A stretch of 64,000 nt of DNA, from positions 3,457,001 to 3,521,000 of the forward strand of contig NZ_CP113524.1 in NCBI RefSeq assembly GCF_026723765.1, given 5' to 3'. A program made the translations under genes and the position numbers. Under the pieces are notes generated by a model. That model made no database searches, was not told where the DNA came from, and worked only from the letters and a program-made list of their open reading frames with translations. Shown here piece after piece: positions 1-9,450 of this stretch. This DNA is from Lacrimispora xylanolytica (GTDB lineage Bacteria; Bacillota; Clostridia; Lachnospirales; Lachnospiraceae). Each line of letters starts with the position of its first letter. The stretch's first letter is position 1.

Positions 1-917
1 TCAGTCTGGATACAATGCCGATCATAAATTTGTTTTCATCCTGAGCAAGGCCAAGTTCCTTTTGAAGAGCTGTCTTATTCTTACTCTTTTCGTTTTGAAC
101 GTTTTCGAAATTATAATTCTGTACAATGTATGTGTCATTCTCAGGATTGAATTCTTCGTAATCAATCCCGTTTACGATACCTCTAAGACTGCCTTCCCTG
201 GCACGCATCAGGCCATCAAGGCCTTCTCCGTAAAAGGGCATCTGAATTTCCTTTGCATAAGTGTCACTTACTGTAGTGATGGCATCTGCATATACGATGC
301 CGCCTTTTAGCAAGTTACCGTCCTTATATGCCTCCAATTTGTCCGGAGTAAAATAATAATCCGGAAGGCAGGTAAGCCTTTGTATGGTCTTTACATCCCA
401 TACGCCCTGAAATTTTAAGTTGTGGATCGTAATCACCGACTTCATGCTGCGAAAAAATTCACCGTCATGAAACCGATCCTTTAACAGAACAGGAATAAGT
501 GCAGTCTGCCAATCATGGCAGTGTACCACATCCGGCTGAAATCCAATGACCGGAAGTGAGGATAAAGCTGCTCTTGAAAAGAAGCAGAATTTTTCCAAAT
601 CATATAACCAGTCCCCATATGGTTTGGGGCCATTAAAATAACTTTCATTGTCTATGAAATAAAACGTGATACCTTCGTAAACATATTGAAGAATTCCCAC
701 ATATCTGCTCTGATCCAGATAGTCCATATAAAAGTGATCAATATAGGTCATCTGGTTTCTCAGTTCTTCTTTGATGCATAAATACTTGGGAATCATGACT
801 CTGATATCAAAATGCTCTTTGGGAAAACACTTGGGAAGGGAACCTACAACGTCTGCAAGTCCTCCAGTTTTGATAAAAGGTACTGCCTCTGATGCTACGA
901 AAAGTATCTTCTTCATC
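1..917 (-). CDS. glgA: Glycogen synthase GlgA, N-terminal part (runs off left edge)
   Basis: This is the first 305 codons of an ADP-glucose-dependent glycogen synthase (GT5), which elongates alpha-1,4-glucan in the cytoplasm. The N-terminus reads MKKILFVASEAVPFIKTGG, followed at once by LADVVGSLP, the ADP-glucose-binding KTGGLADV signature of bacterial GlgA. A VVHCHDWQTALIPV stretch near residue 130 and an ITIHN motif also fit the family. The start at 915-917 is set by a GGGAGG ribosome site. The gene is truncated by the window edge. In clostridia, glycogen (granulose) builds up before sporulation, which suits a place beside spo0A, but the two are separated by about 100 bases and a promoter-like stretch, so co-transcription is not assumed. 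Confidence 0.93.
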
Positions 918-1001
918 CACAAACCTCCCTTATCCTTACCACTAAAATGGTGGCATCTGTTAGTCTATAGTATACTTCATTTTAAAGAAATAAGGAAGTA
1001 T

Positions 1002-1022
1002 CTTTCCGTATATTTAGGAAAG
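1002..1022 (-). terminator. Weak hairpin after spo0A
   Basis: CTTTCC (1002-1007) pairs with GGAAAG (1017-1022) directly after the spo0A stop. On the minus strand it is followed by a T-rich but interrupted tract. The 6-bp stem makes this a weak terminator candidate only. The rest of 918-1023 holds the glgA leader, with a TATACT-like -10 element and a small CCAC/GTGG hairpin. Confidence 0.3.
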
Positions 1023-1023
1023 T

Positions 1024-1830
1024 TTAGGAAAGTTTTTTGTAATCAAGTCGTATTTTATCTGCGATTAATGCGATAAACTCTGAGTTTGTGGGTTTTCCTT
1101 TGCCAGTACTTACCGTATAACCAAATAATTCATTGATGGTATCCATCTTTCCTCTGCTCCAGGCTACTTCGATCGCATGACGGATGGCTCTTTCTACTCT
1201 GCTTGGTGTTGTCTGGTGTTTTTTAGCTATAGAAGGATAAAGTATCTTAGTGACTGAAGTAAGCATCTCCTGGTCCTGTACAGAAATGACAATGGCATCC
1301 CGAAGGTACTGGTATCCTTTGATATGGGCAGGAATTCCAATTTCGTGGAGCATCTGTGTTACATCATTTTCCAGATTCTGCTCCATATATTCGGTTTTAT
1401 TGACATAAGGCTTCACCTTTTTCATCCCCTGTAAATTAGGTGCTTTTGTCTTTCTCTGACCCACTCTTCGAACCTTATCGACGATAATTTCCTTATTGAA
1501 TGGTTTCATTATGTAATAATTTGCTCCCATGCGAAACGCGTCTTCGGTAATATTCTCGCTTCCTGCCGCTGTTACCATAATAAACGACGGTATCTTTGTA
1601 ACAGAACCGTTGCCCCTAACTCGTTCCATTACTGTTATTCCGTCCATTCTCGGCATAATTACATCCAATAAGACAACGTCAGGATTTGTTTTGAGGATCA
1701 TGTTATAAGCATCTTCGCCATTATCCGCTCTGCCTACAACGTGGAAATCCTCCTCTCCTTCCAGTATATCGTTCAACAGATTTAGTGTCTGAAGGTTATC
1801 ATCGGCAATTGCAATACTGATTTCTGACAT
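1024..1830 (-). CDS. spo0A: Sporulation master response regulator Spo0A
   Basis: Spo0A is the phosphorelay-fed transcription factor that commits the cell to sporulation by binding 0A boxes. The 268-residue product has an N-terminal receiver domain with the acidic pair DD at residues 10-11 and phospho-acceptor D56 in VVLLDVIMP. The C-terminal Spo0A DNA-binding domain contains the [15 protein letters not shown] helix. Length matches the family (about 267). An upstream in-frame ATG at 1854 has no ribosome site. The ATG at 1830 follows AGGAGGAGAG and gives the standard [12 protein letters not shown] start. Upstream lie two TGTCGAA boxes and a likely sigma-A promoter, so autoregulation is probable. 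It follows spoIVB in the order conserved in Firmicutes. Confidence 0.97.
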   Translation of the reverse strand: MSEISIAIADDNLQTLNLLNDILEGEEDFHVVGRADNGEDAYNMILKTNPDVVLLDVIMPRMDGITVMERVRGNGSVTKIPSFIMVTAAGSENITEDAFRMGANYYIMKPFNKEIIVDKVRRVGQRKTKAPNLQGMKKVKPYVNKTEYMEQNLENDVTQMLHEIGIPAHIKGYQYLRDAIVISVQDQEMLTSVTKILYPSIAKKHQTTPSRVERAIRHAIEVAWSRGKMDTINELFGYTVSTGKGKPTNSEFIALIADKIRLDYKKLS

Positions 1831-1882
1831 AGTAATACTCTCCTCCTGATTCATAAAAATAAAATAAAACTAGTGTATAGCC

Positions 1883-1912
1883 ATTATAATCTTGCCTCAG
1901 CTTATGCCGCAA
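1883..1912 (-). promoter_or_regulatory. Likely sigma-A promoter of spo0A
   Basis: On the minus strand TTGCGG (1907-1912) and TATAAT (1883-1888) are separated by 18 bases, about 55 bases upstream of the spo0A start. The -10 is perfect and the -35 is partial. No convincing sigma-H promoter was found by eye. Confidence 0.5.
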
Positions 1913-1930
1913 TGGAATTCTATCGCAGGA

Positions 1931-1937
1931 TTCGACA
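1931..1937 (-). promoter_or_regulatory. 0A box (Spo0A binding site), proximal
   Basis: The sequence is TGTCGAA on the minus strand, an exact match to the Spo0A core TGNCGAA, just upstream of the -35 element of spo0A. This suggests direct self-control. Confidence 0.6.
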
Positions 1938-1987
1938 AATAATGATTTTTACAAGCTGATTTCCAAATTTTTCCAAATTTCTAAAAA

Positions 1988-1994
1988 TGTCGAA
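1988..1994 (+). promoter_or_regulatory. 0A box (Spo0A binding site), distal
   Basis: A second exact TGTCGAA, on the plus strand, faces the proximal box with 50 bases between them. Between the two lies a T-rich stretch with the direct repeat TTTCCAAA. The rest of the spoIVB-spo0A gap (1995-2249) shows no reading frame of note. Confidence 0.55.
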
Positions 1995-2249
1995 CCGATA
2001 AAATGCCTTTTTGCATCTTGATTCGCTCCCAGCCCCCCTTTTTAACCAGTGTTGAAATTTGATGCTCCGTGTCGGCAAAAAAATCCGGCCTTGTTCTATT
2101 CCTGGTTCTTATACTAACATATTCCCTCTGCCTTGAAAAGTGTTAATCATCAGATTAATATAATTTATCTTACTTTTTTTTAGATTTTTTGAGATTCAAA
2201 GTATTTATTTACATACATTTCAAACATTACGGGCAGAATGTAATAGAAG

Positions 2250-2290
2250 AAAAGGACAGCACTGTAATCCCATTACAATCCTGTCCTTTT
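2250..2290 (-). terminator. Intrinsic terminator after spoIVB
   Basis: AAAAGGACAG (2250-2259) pairs with CTGTCCTTTT (2281-2290), with an inner TGTAAT/ATTACA stem. The minus-strand 3' side ends in TTTTCTTCT. It lies 17 bases after the spoIVB stop and separates spoIVB from spo0A. Confidence 0.8.
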
Positions 2291-2306
2291 CCTACCATAT
2301 TAAAAT

Positions 2307-3581
2307 TTAATGATTCAACATGTTCTCGATAAAGATTCCGTAACCTCTTGTAGAATCCTGAATGAAAACATGAGTCACCGCACCAATGAGCTTACCGTCC
2401 TGAATAATAGGGCTTCCTGACATACCCTGGACAATACCTCCAGTGAGTGCTAAAAGATCCGGATCTGTGACTTTAATGACCATTCCTTTGCTTTTGTGAG
2501 CCGTGGAGTAATCCACACGCTGTATTTCAATCTCATAATCTCTTATCTTACCGGATACATCACTTCTGACGTATGCAACGCCCTTTTTTACATCCTGACG
2601 GTATCCGATGGGTATGGCATCCTGCTTTATATTTTGCTTAAAGCGGTCGTTTACTGTTCCGAATATTCCTTCTTCTGTGTTGGCTGTAATCGTTCCAAGA
2701 GTGGAGCCAGGGCCGTAATAGATAATGCCGCTCATCACTCCCGGTTTCCCGAAGGTGCCTTTTTCAATTCCCATAATTGCTGTTTCATAGAGAGAGCCGT
2801 CTGTAATCTGTACTACATTGCCGGTATCACTGTCACTGATTCCGTGACCAAGTGCTCCGAACTGACCATTCATATCCACATAGGTCATGGTACCGATTCC
2901 CTGAGTGTCATCTCTGACCCAGACGCCGAGTTTATAGGTGCCATCTTCGGTCTGAACAGGATTCATCTTTACATCAATGGTTTCCCCATTTCTTCTGACC
3001 TTTAAAATTGCTTCCGCAGCGCCTATCTTGTTTAATTCACTCATCAGGGTTTCTTTGTCTTTTAGCGGAGTTCCGTTAATGGTTTCAATGTAATCACCAG
3101 ATTGCAGAATGCCAAATGCTGGTTCCGTTGTCATTCCGTCCTTTTTTGTTACATCTCCAGTACCTATGACCATGATACCATTGGATTTTAAATAAATTCC
3201 AATTGGAGTGCCGCATGGAACGGCATACTTGGTATCTACCACGTTGACCTGTATGTCTTTTAGCTGAATAAAGCCAAAAAGCTTCAGGCCCAGTTTGTAG
3301 CTTCCCTGATTTTTAGAATACACAGAGAAGGGCTCGTTTAACTGCAGGTGGATCTGATCGGAAGGGATATTGGAACCATTGCTTAGGACCACTTCCTCAC
3401 TGTCTGAATGGAGGGTTACATCAAAAGGCATGGAGAAATGAAATTGTTCTTCTTCCTCTGCTACAATATTCAATTTGTCGGGGATCACCCGTTTCATATA
3501 GAACCAGGAAAACCCGATGCAAAAGACCAGGCTGATCCAGAACGCTCTCACGATAAGCTTATGAACTTTGTTTTTACCCAT
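2307..3581 (-). CDS. spoIVB: SpoIVB signalling serine protease (S55)
   Basis: SpoIVB is made in the forespore, crosses the inner forespore membrane and cleaves SpoIVFA to trigger pro-sigma-K processing. The 424-residue protein has one N-terminal membrane segment (about residues 9-28), a PDZ domain (about 125-205, with FGILQSGDYIETINGTPL) and the S55 peptidase domain. The likely catalytic His is H246 in GALGHGISD and the nucleophile is S390 in GMSGSP. A frame-extending start at 3668 is rejected because the ATG at 3581 follows AAGGAGG with 8-base spacing. About 55 bases upstream (3634-3640) the minus strand has CATACTA, like a sigma-G -10, but no good -35 is seen. Confidence 0.95.
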   Translation of the reverse strand: MGKNKVHKLIVRAFWISLVFCIGFSWFYMKRVIPDKLNIVAEEEEQFHFSMPFDVTLHSDSEEVVLSNGSNIPSDQIHLQLNEPFSVYSKNQGSYKLGLKLFGFIQLKDIQVNVVDTKYAVPCGTPIGIYLKSNGIMVIGTGDVTKKDGMTTEPAFGILQSGDYIETINGTPLKDKETLMSELNKIGAAEAILKVRRNGETIDVKMNPVQTEDGTYKLGVWVRDDTQGIGTMTYVDMNGQFGALGHGISDSDTGNVVQITDGSLYETAIMGIEKGTFGKPGVMSGIIYYGPGSTLGTITANTEEGIFGTVNDRFKQNIKQDAIPIGYRQDVKKGVAYVRSDVSGKIRDYEIEIQRVDYSTAHKSKGMVIKVTDPDLLALTGGIVQGMSGSPIIQDGKLIGAVTHVFIQDSTRGYGIFIENMLNH

Positions 3582-3681
3582 CTCACATACCTCCTTAGAA
3601 GAATAAAGGAGACAATTTTTTTGGCTCCTCTCATAGTATGTGAGAAAAAAGTAAAAACACTCTGTCATATTTTAGTTGAAT

Positions 3682-5355
3682 TCATTTAATTTTGGTCATT
3701 GTTTTTTTGACAGCAAGCCGTTTCATCTCTCTGGCGTTCTCTCTGACTGCTTCCGTGATCTTTGCACCACCGAGAAGTCTTGCCAGTTCTTCCACCATCT
3801 CCCCATCATTCAGCGTACGAATGGTGGTTTGAGTCATTCCATCTTTTGCCGATTTTAAAATTTCAAAATGAGCATCGGCCATAGCGGCAATCTGAGGCAG
3901 ATGGGTAATTAAGATCACCTGATGGCTGTTTGCGATATAGGAAAGCTTTTCTGATACCTTCTGCGCTGTCCTGCCGCTGATTCCAGTGTCGATTTCATCA
4001 AAAATCAAAGTAGGGATATCATCGGAATCGGCAAGGACTGTTTTCACTGCCAGCATGATTCTTGATAACTCTCCGCCGGAAGCCACCTGGCCAAGAGGCT
4101 TTAAGGATTCGCCAGGATTTGTGGAAATAACAAATTCTGCTTCGTCATAACCGTTTGATGTATAGTGGTCCAGACGTTTAAATTCCATAGAAAATTCCAC
4201 ATCTAAAAAGTTTAAATCATTTAAGCCTGCTTTGATTTTTTTTGTCAGTTCTTTTGCCGTGTCTTTTCTCATATAAGATAATTGTCCGCATAAGTCGTCC
4301 AGTTTATCCTCGATTTCCTTAATATCCTGTTCTGTTTTCCGCTTTAAGCTGTCGTAATCTTCAAGCTCCTGTAAGCGTATCCTTTTTTCTTCCAGATTTG
4401 TAAAAATCTGACTTACACTTTTGCCGTACTTGGCTTCCAGATTATGTATGACATCAAGCCTTTCCTCGATTTGACTGTATTCTTCCTCATCAAATGACAT
4501 ATCATCCATATAAGAAGAAATTTCATGGTTGATGTCACTTAAAATAGAGTCCGCATCAAACAGCTGATCTCTGATTGCTGACAGCCTTTCATCATAAGAA
4601 GCAACGGATTCCATCTCTTTTAAAGCCCGGCTGATTAAATCCGTGCTCACAGCAGAATACGCTTGGGAAAGACTTTCGGCTATTTTTTTTCCGTGAAGAA
4701 ACAGGCGGTATCTGGAAGTAAGCTCTTCTTCCTCTCCATCCTTTAAATCAGCGTTTTCTATCTCTTCCATCTCAAAACGGATGAAATCCATTTCCCTGAG
4801 TCTGGTCTCTTCATCAAGAGCAAAGGTAGAAAGACGTTCCTTTAGCCGGCAATATTCCCGGTATGCTTCTGCAATATTCTCTTTTAGCTCATGGGACTTT
4901 TTATCCTGGTATCGGTCCAGAATCTCGAGATGTTTTGATTTGTAGAGTAAAGACTGGTGTTCATGCTGTCCATGGATATCAATTAATAGTCCGGTGATAT
5001 CCCGCAGCTTTCCTGCGGTCACCGTTTCGTCATTGATTTTGCTCAGACTTCTGGAAGGCATGATTTTTTTTGAAATGATTACCGTACCATCGCCGTCGGG
5101 ATGGACGTCATATTCCTTTAACATGGAAAGCTTTTCTGGATCGCTGACCGTAAAGATCAGTTCAATATAAGCATAATCCGCGCCCTTTCTGATGATGTCC
5201 TTGGGTACCTTGCCTCCCAAAGCTATGGTCACAGAGCCGATGATAATTGATTTTCCGGCACCGGTCTCACCGGTCAGGACATTCAGTCCTTCCTTAAATT
5301 CTACATCGGCCTTTTCAATCAGGGCTAAGTTTCTTACGTGTAATTCTGAAAGCAT
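3682..5355 (-). CDS. recN: DNA repair ATPase RecN
   Basis: RecN is an SMC-like ATPase that gathers and protects broken DNA ends during recombinational repair. The 557-residue protein shows the N-terminal Walker A motif GETGAGKS (about residues 30-37), a long charged coiled-coil middle (about 150-375) and a C-terminal SGGELSRIMLA signature. Walker B follows as LIFDEIDTGISG, then a VILITHLPQIAA switch region. Length and domain order are normal. The start follows AAGGAGG. It sits 10 bases after argR and belongs to the large operon ending in sporulation genes, an order shared with Bacillus (ahrC-recN-spoIVB-spo0A). Confidence 0.97.
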   Translation of the reverse strand: MLSELHVRNLALIEKADVEFKEGLNVLTGETGAGKSIIIGSVTIALGGKVPKDIIRKGADYAYIELIFTVSDPEKLSMLKEYDVHPDGDGTVIISKKIMPSRSLSKINDETVTAGKLRDITGLLIDIHGQHEHQSLLYKSKHLEILDRYQDKKSHELKENIAEAYREYCRLKERLSTFALDEETRLREMDFIRFEMEEIENADLKDGEEEELTSRYRLFLHGKKIAESLSQAYSAVSTDLISRALKEMESVASYDERLSAIRDQLFDADSILSDINHEISSYMDDMSFDEEEYSQIEERLDVIHNLEAKYGKSVSQIFTNLEEKRIRLQELEDYDSLKRKTEQDIKEIEDKLDDLCGQLSYMRKDTAKELTKKIKAGLNDLNFLDVEFSMEFKRLDHYTSNGYDEAEFVISTNPGESLKPLGQVASGGELSRIMLAVKTVLADSDDIPTLIFDEIDTGISGRTAQKVSEKLSYIANSHQVILITHLPQIAAMADAHFEILKSAKDGMTQTTIRTLNDGEMVEELARLLGGAKITEAVRENAREMKRLAVKKTMTKIK

Positions 5356-5365
5356 GGCAGCCTCC

Positions 5366-5815
5366 TTATCCCGTAATAAGTTTTTTCAGTTTGTCCATCA
5401 TCAGGATGGTATCATCGGAGCTTCTTATGGCGCACATGATGGTGTCATCTCCAGCAATGCAGCCCACCATTTCATTAAAGTGAAGGGCGTCAAGAGCCGC
5501 AGCTACAGCCATAGCCATACCTGAGACCGTTTTAATGACAAGAATGTTCTGTGCCATGTCCATGGACAAGTATCCATCTTTTAAAATTCTTATATATTTA
5601 TCGCTGAATGAGCTCTGGCTCTGAAGCACCATATAACGCTGTTTTCCAGATTCTGAAGGAACTTTTGTTAATTTAAGCTCCCTGATATCTCTGGATACGG
5701 TAGCCTGAGTTACCGCAAAACCAGCCTTATTTAAATATTCCGCCAGCTCTTCCTGTGTCTCGATTTCATGTTTTCCGATGAGTTCCACAATTTTGCTGTG
5801 TCGTTCCAGTTTCAT
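5366..5815 (-). CDS. argR: Arginine repressor ArgR/AhrC
   Basis: This is the arginine-responsive hexameric regulator that represses biosynthesis and activates catabolism genes. The 149-residue protein has the N-terminal winged helix (about 1-70, with AVTQATVSRDIRELKL as recognition helix region). The C-terminal oligomerization and arginine-binding domain (about 80-149) carries the GCIAGDDTIM motif, whose Asp pair contacts arginine. The start follows AAGGAGG. Its gene lies between nadK and recN in the conserved operon. argB and argD at the right end of this window are plausible targets, though no ARG box was identified there by eye. Confidence 0.95.
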   Translation of the reverse strand: MKLERHSKIVELIGKHEIETQEELAEYLNKAGFAVTQATVSRDIRELKLTKVPSESGKQRYMVLQSQSSFSDKYIRILKDGYLSMDMAQNILVIKTVSGMAMAVAAALDALHFNEMVGCIAGDDTIMCAIRSSDDTILMMDKLKKLITG

Positions 5816-5827
5816 TATGTTTCCTCC

Positions 5828-6685
5828 TTATATACCGGTCATCTTATTACGCAGGTTATCTAAAAACGAGATATGTTTCAGCTTAACCAGTATGGTCTTA
5901 CCCTCTGACCTGCCGATTTCCACCATATCCCCGGGGCAAAGCCTCATTTGGGTATCCCCATCAAAAACTGCTTCCTGATAGATATCTTCCTGCCCCATCA
6001 TCTCCACCCGTATGGAGTCATCGGAAGACAGAACAATGCTTCTGGCTCCCAGAACATGAGAACAGATGGGTGTTAATACAAGCATCCGGGAATCCGGCAC
6101 CAGAATCGGCCCTCCGGCAGAAAGGTTATAAGCCGTAGAACCAGTTGGAGTTGCAGCTATGAGGCCATCCGCCCGGTACTCATTAAAGTATTCTCCATTG
6201 ACAAAAACCTTAAATTTAAGAACCTTCAGCTTCTGGTTTCTGATAATAACGATCTCATTTAAGGCAATATCCTGAAATATTTTTTCACCGGAGCGGGTGA
6301 TGGAACCATGTAACATCATCCGTTCTTCCAGTGTGTAATCTCCTGAAAGGAGGGAGGCAAGAGCTCCGTATATCTCTTCGGTGCGGGATATCTGGGTCAG
6401 GTATCCAAGTGTGCCCCGGTTGATTCCAAGTATGGGAATGTTACGGCCGGCCAAGTCTCTGGCTGCCTGAATGAGGGTGCCATCTCCCCCAAGGGTGATG
6501 ATACAGTCTGTTTCTTCAGGTACCATGGCTGAGTCCGTATAATGGCTGCCCGGATAATCTTCTTTTTTATTGCTTCCTCCAATGACACAAGTAGCGCCAT
6601 GAGATAAAAGATATTGACTGATGGTATCTGCAGTCTCCTTCGCACCTTCCTTATCCGGATTCATGATTACATAAAAATGTTTCAT
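5828..6685 (-). CDS. nadK: NAD kinase
   Basis: NadK phosphorylates NAD to NADP with ATP or polyphosphate in the cytoplasm. The 285-residue protein shows the GGDGT motif (LGGDGTLIQAAR, about 65-76), the NRGTLGYL segment, and the NE(I/V) and GSTAYNLSAGG motifs of the ATP-NAD kinase fold near residues 142 and 180-190. Length is typical. The start follows AAGGAGC. Gaps of 11-12 bases to tlyA and argR indicate one transcript. Confidence 0.96.
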   Translation of the reverse strand: MKHFYVIMNPDKEGAKETADTISQYLLSHGATCVIGGSNKKEDYPGSHYTDSAMVPEETDCIITLGGDGTLIQAARDLAGRNIPILGINRGTLGYLTQISRTEEIYGALASLLSGDYTLEERMMLHGSITRSGEKIFQDIALNEIVIIRNQKLKVLKFKVFVNGEYFNEYRADGLIAATPTGSTAYNLSAGGPILVPDSRMLVLTPICSHVLGARSIVLSSDDSIRVEMMGQEDIYQEAVFDGDTQMRLCPGDMVEIGRSEGKTILVKLKHISFLDNLRNKMTGI

Positions 6686-6696
6686 ATAATTGCTCC

Positions 6697-7512
6697 TTAC
6701 CTGCCACCACTTAGCTGTTCATGAGCCTCAGCAACAACCCGCTCCGGATCTGCCTCCATGCTTGGAGATAATCCCTCTGACTGGCAGTTTTTCAAATGTA
6801 GTAAATATTCAATATTCCCTTCCGGGCCTTTGATCGGAGAAAACTCCAGATGAAGGACGGAAAAACCGATGGAAAGTGCATATTGGATTACCGCTTCTAT
6901 TACCTCAAGGTGGACTGACTTTTCTCTGACCACCCCTTTTTTGCCAACCTTTTCACGGCCTGCTTCAAATTGGGGCTTAATGAGACAGACAATCTCTCCG
7001 TCTTCCTTAAGAAGATTTTTGACTGGGCCTAATACCTTTGTTAAAGATATAAAAGAAACGTCAATGGATGAAAATTCAATGGGATCTCCAATGTCTTCCG
7101 GTGTCACATACCTGATGTTGGTTTTCTCCATGCAGACCACTCGCTTATCTTCCCTCAGCTTCCAGGCAAGCTGACCGTGTCCCACATCCACTGCATACAC
7201 CTTGACCGCACCATTTTGCAGCATGCAATCGGTAAAGCCGCCGGTGGAAGAACCAACGTCCATACAGACCTTACCCATAAGAGTCACATCAAAATGAGTC
7301 ATAGCCTTCTCAAGCTTTAATCCGCCCCGGCTTACATATTTTAAGGTGTTCCCTCTCACTTCAATGACAGAAGTTTCAGGAAAAGCGGTTCCTGCCTTGT
7401 CTTCTTTGTCTCCGTCCACATAGACGATTCCAGACATGATAAGGGCTTTGGCTTTTTCTCTGGACTCTGCCAGGCCCTGCTTTACTAAAAGCACATCCAG
7501 TCTTTCTTTCAT
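6697..7512 (-). CDS. tlyA: TlyA-family rRNA 2'-O-methyltransferase (S4 + FtsJ)
   Basis: This 271-residue protein has an N-terminal S4 RNA-binding domain (about 1-60, starting MKERLDVLLVKQGLAESR) and a C-terminal FtsJ/RrmJ methyltransferase domain. The SAM-binding motif is VCMDVGSSTGGFTDC (near residue 84). TlyA of mycobacteria methylates 16S and 23S rRNA and confers capreomycin sensitivity. In clostridia the same protein is also called a putative hemolysin or YqxC. The start overlaps the dxs stop by 4 bases, which implies translational coupling. The exact rRNA target here is inferred from the family. Confidence 0.92.
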   Translation of the reverse strand: MKERLDVLLVKQGLAESREKAKALIMSGIVYVDGDKEDKAGTAFPETSVIEVRGNTLKYVSRGGLKLEKAMTHFDVTLMGKVCMDVGSSTGGFTDCMLQNGAVKVYAVDVGHGQLAWKLREDKRVVCMEKTNIRYVTPEDIGDPIEFSSIDVSFISLTKVLGPVKNLLKEDGEIVCLIKPQFEAGREKVGKKGVVREKSVHLEVIEAVIQYALSIGFSVLHLEFSPIKGPEGNIEYLLHLKNCQSEGLSPSMEADPERVVAEAHEQLSGGR

Positions 7513-9434
7513 TCCTTTTTCTCTTTCCCTGTTTCGTCTTTATAATGTTTCCATTCGGTATCCTGGCGTTCCAGATCAAGATACTCTTTTTTCAATCGCC
7601 AGATAATGGAATCGCTGTCAATCCCCAACCCTTTTCTAAGAAGGGATACGTTGCCATGTTCTACATAAGAATCCGGCAATGCAATGTTTACCACCTTTAT
7701 ATGGGGATAATTCTCATGAATATAATTGGTTATATTAAGGCCATAGCCGCCCTGAAGTACATTCTCTTCCATGGTAACCATAAGCCAATGGTCTTTCGCC
7801 AGAGAATCAACCAGTTCTTTGTCAAAGGGCTTAATGAACCGTCCGTTTGCAAGGGTACAGTTCCAGCCGTCTGCTTTCAGCTTTTCTCTTACATGTTCTC
7901 CTGTGCTGACCATGCTTCCTACTGCCAAAAGAGCGATGTCCTTTTCTTTATAGAGCATCTCACCTTTTCCAAATTCAATGGGACTGCGAAACTCCTTTAG
8001 TCCCTGGTATGCCTCTCCTCTTGGATAACGAACGGCTATAGGAGCGCCATAGGATAAGGCAAATTCCATCCCATCCATCAGCTCCCATAAGTTTTTCGGC
8101 GCAAAAACGCTCATACTTGGAACGGCTGTTAAGAAGGAATAATCAAAGATTCCCTGATGGGTCTCTCCGTCACTGCCCACAAGTCCGGCCCTGTCTACTG
8201 CAAATACCACAGGGAGATTCTGGATGCACACATCATGAAGCACCTGATCAAATCCACGCTGCAAAAAAGAGGAATACACAGCTACCACAGGCTTTAAACC
8301 TCCTGCTGCCATTCCTGCTGCCGAGGTTACGGCATGCTGCTCTGCTATCCCCACATCAAAAAAGCGGTTCGGAAACTGTTTGGCGAAACGTTTTAAACCG
8401 GTTCCGTCAGGCATGGCTGCCGTAACTGCCACAATTTTTTCATCTGCCTCAGCCAGACGGCATATGGTCTTTGAGAACACATCCGTATAGCTTGGGTTCT
8501 TTTTTTCTTTTTTAGATTCCCCTGTGAGGATATCAAACGGCTCAACTCCATGGAATCTGGAAGGATTCTTCTCTGCAAAAGAATACCCTTTTCCCTTTTG
8601 GGTAATGACATGGACCAGAACCGTATGATTAAGCTTCTTAGCCTCTCTAAAGGCTCTCGTCAGCGCCTTTGTATTATGACCGTCTATGGGACCAAGATAG
8701 GTAATTCCCATATTCTCAAACAACATGCCTGGAATCAGCAGCTGCTTGATTCCGTTCTTGGTACGGCTGATTTTCTCAATAATAGAGTCTCCGACTACAG
8801 GAACCCTGGAAAGGACATTGGTCACATGTTTTTTTAAATCCAGATATCCTTCTCCCGTTCGAATGCTGCTTAAATATGTGGACATACCGCCTACATTCTC
8901 GGAAATAGACATGTTATTGTCATTTAGGATAATGATAAAATTCTTTTCCATCCTGGCCGCATTGTTTAAGGCTTCATAGGCCATGCCTCCGGTTAAGGCG
9001 CCATCTCCGATGACAGAGACCACATAATGATCCTCTCCCAGAACATCTCTTGCCTGAGCAAGTCCAAGGCCTGCGGAAATAGAAGTAGAGCTGTGGCCTG
9101 TATCAAAGGCATCACAGGGGCTCTCTTTTCTCTTTGGGAAGCCGCTGATTCCGCCAAACTGGCGAAGCTCATCAAATGCAGCCTTCCTTCCGCTTAATAT
9201 CTTATGGGTATAGGACTGATGTCCTACATCCCAAACCACCTTATCTTTTGGAAGGTCAAAGGCCAGATAAATAGCCATGGTAAGCTCAACCACTCCTAAA
9301 TTGGAAGCAAGATGGCCTCCTATGGTGCTTATTTTTTCCAGTAAAAAATCCCGGATTTCCTGGCTTAAGACATCGAGCTCCTGCTTATTCAGCTTCTTGA
9401 TGTCTTCCGGTCCGTTTATCTTATCCAATATCAT
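7509..9434 (-). CDS. dxs: 1-deoxy-D-xylulose-5-phosphate synthase
   Basis: DXS condenses pyruvate and glyceraldehyde-3-phosphate to DXP, the first step of the MEP isoprenoid pathway and a feeder for thiamine and pyridoxal. The 641-residue thiamine-diphosphate enzyme shows HLASNLGVVELT and WDVGHQSYTHKIL near the N-terminus. The ThDP/Mg motif region GDGALTGGMAYEALN ... NDN lies near 150-180. The transketolase-like pyrimidine domain (about 320-480) has GIAEQHAVTSAAG and the GETHQGIFDYSF loop. Length is normal. It lies between ispA and tlyA, so two isoprenoid genes are adjacent. Confidence 0.97.
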   Translation of the reverse strand: MILDKINGPEDIKKLNKQELDVLSQEIRDFLLEKISTIGGHLASNLGVVELTMAIYLAFDLPKDKVVWDVGHQSYTHKILSGRKAAFDELRQFGGISGFPKRKESPCDAFDTGHSSTSISAGLGLAQARDVLGEDHYVVSVIGDGALTGGMAYEALNNAARMEKNFIIILNDNNMSISENVGGMSTYLSSIRTGEGYLDLKKHVTNVLSRVPVVGDSIIEKISRTKNGIKQLLIPGMLFENMGITYLGPIDGHNTKALTRAFREAKKLNHTVLVHVITQKGKGYSFAEKNPSRFHGVEPFDILTGESKKEKKNPSYTDVFSKTICRLAEADEKIVAVTAAMPDGTGLKRFAKQFPNRFFDVGIAEQHAVTSAAGMAAGGLKPVVAVYSSFLQRGFDQVLHDVCIQNLPVVFAVDRAGLVGSDGETHQGIFDYSFLTAVPSMSVFAPKNLWELMDGMEFALSYGAPIAVRYPRGEAYQGLKEFRSPIEFGKGEMLYKEKDIALLAVGSMVSTGEHVREKLKADGWNCTLANGRFIKPFDKELVDSLAKDHWLMVTMEENVLQGGYGLNITNYIHENYPHIKVVNIALPDSYVEHGNVSLLRKGLGIDSDSIIWRLKKEYLDLERQDTEWKHYKDETGKEKKE

Positions 9435-9450
9435 ATTTTAATCAAATCCT

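Noticed and set aside
3634-3640. Sigma-G promoter for spoIVB
   Set aside because: The -10-like CATACTA is good, but no -35 with proper spacing could be found, so it is mentioned only in the gene entry.
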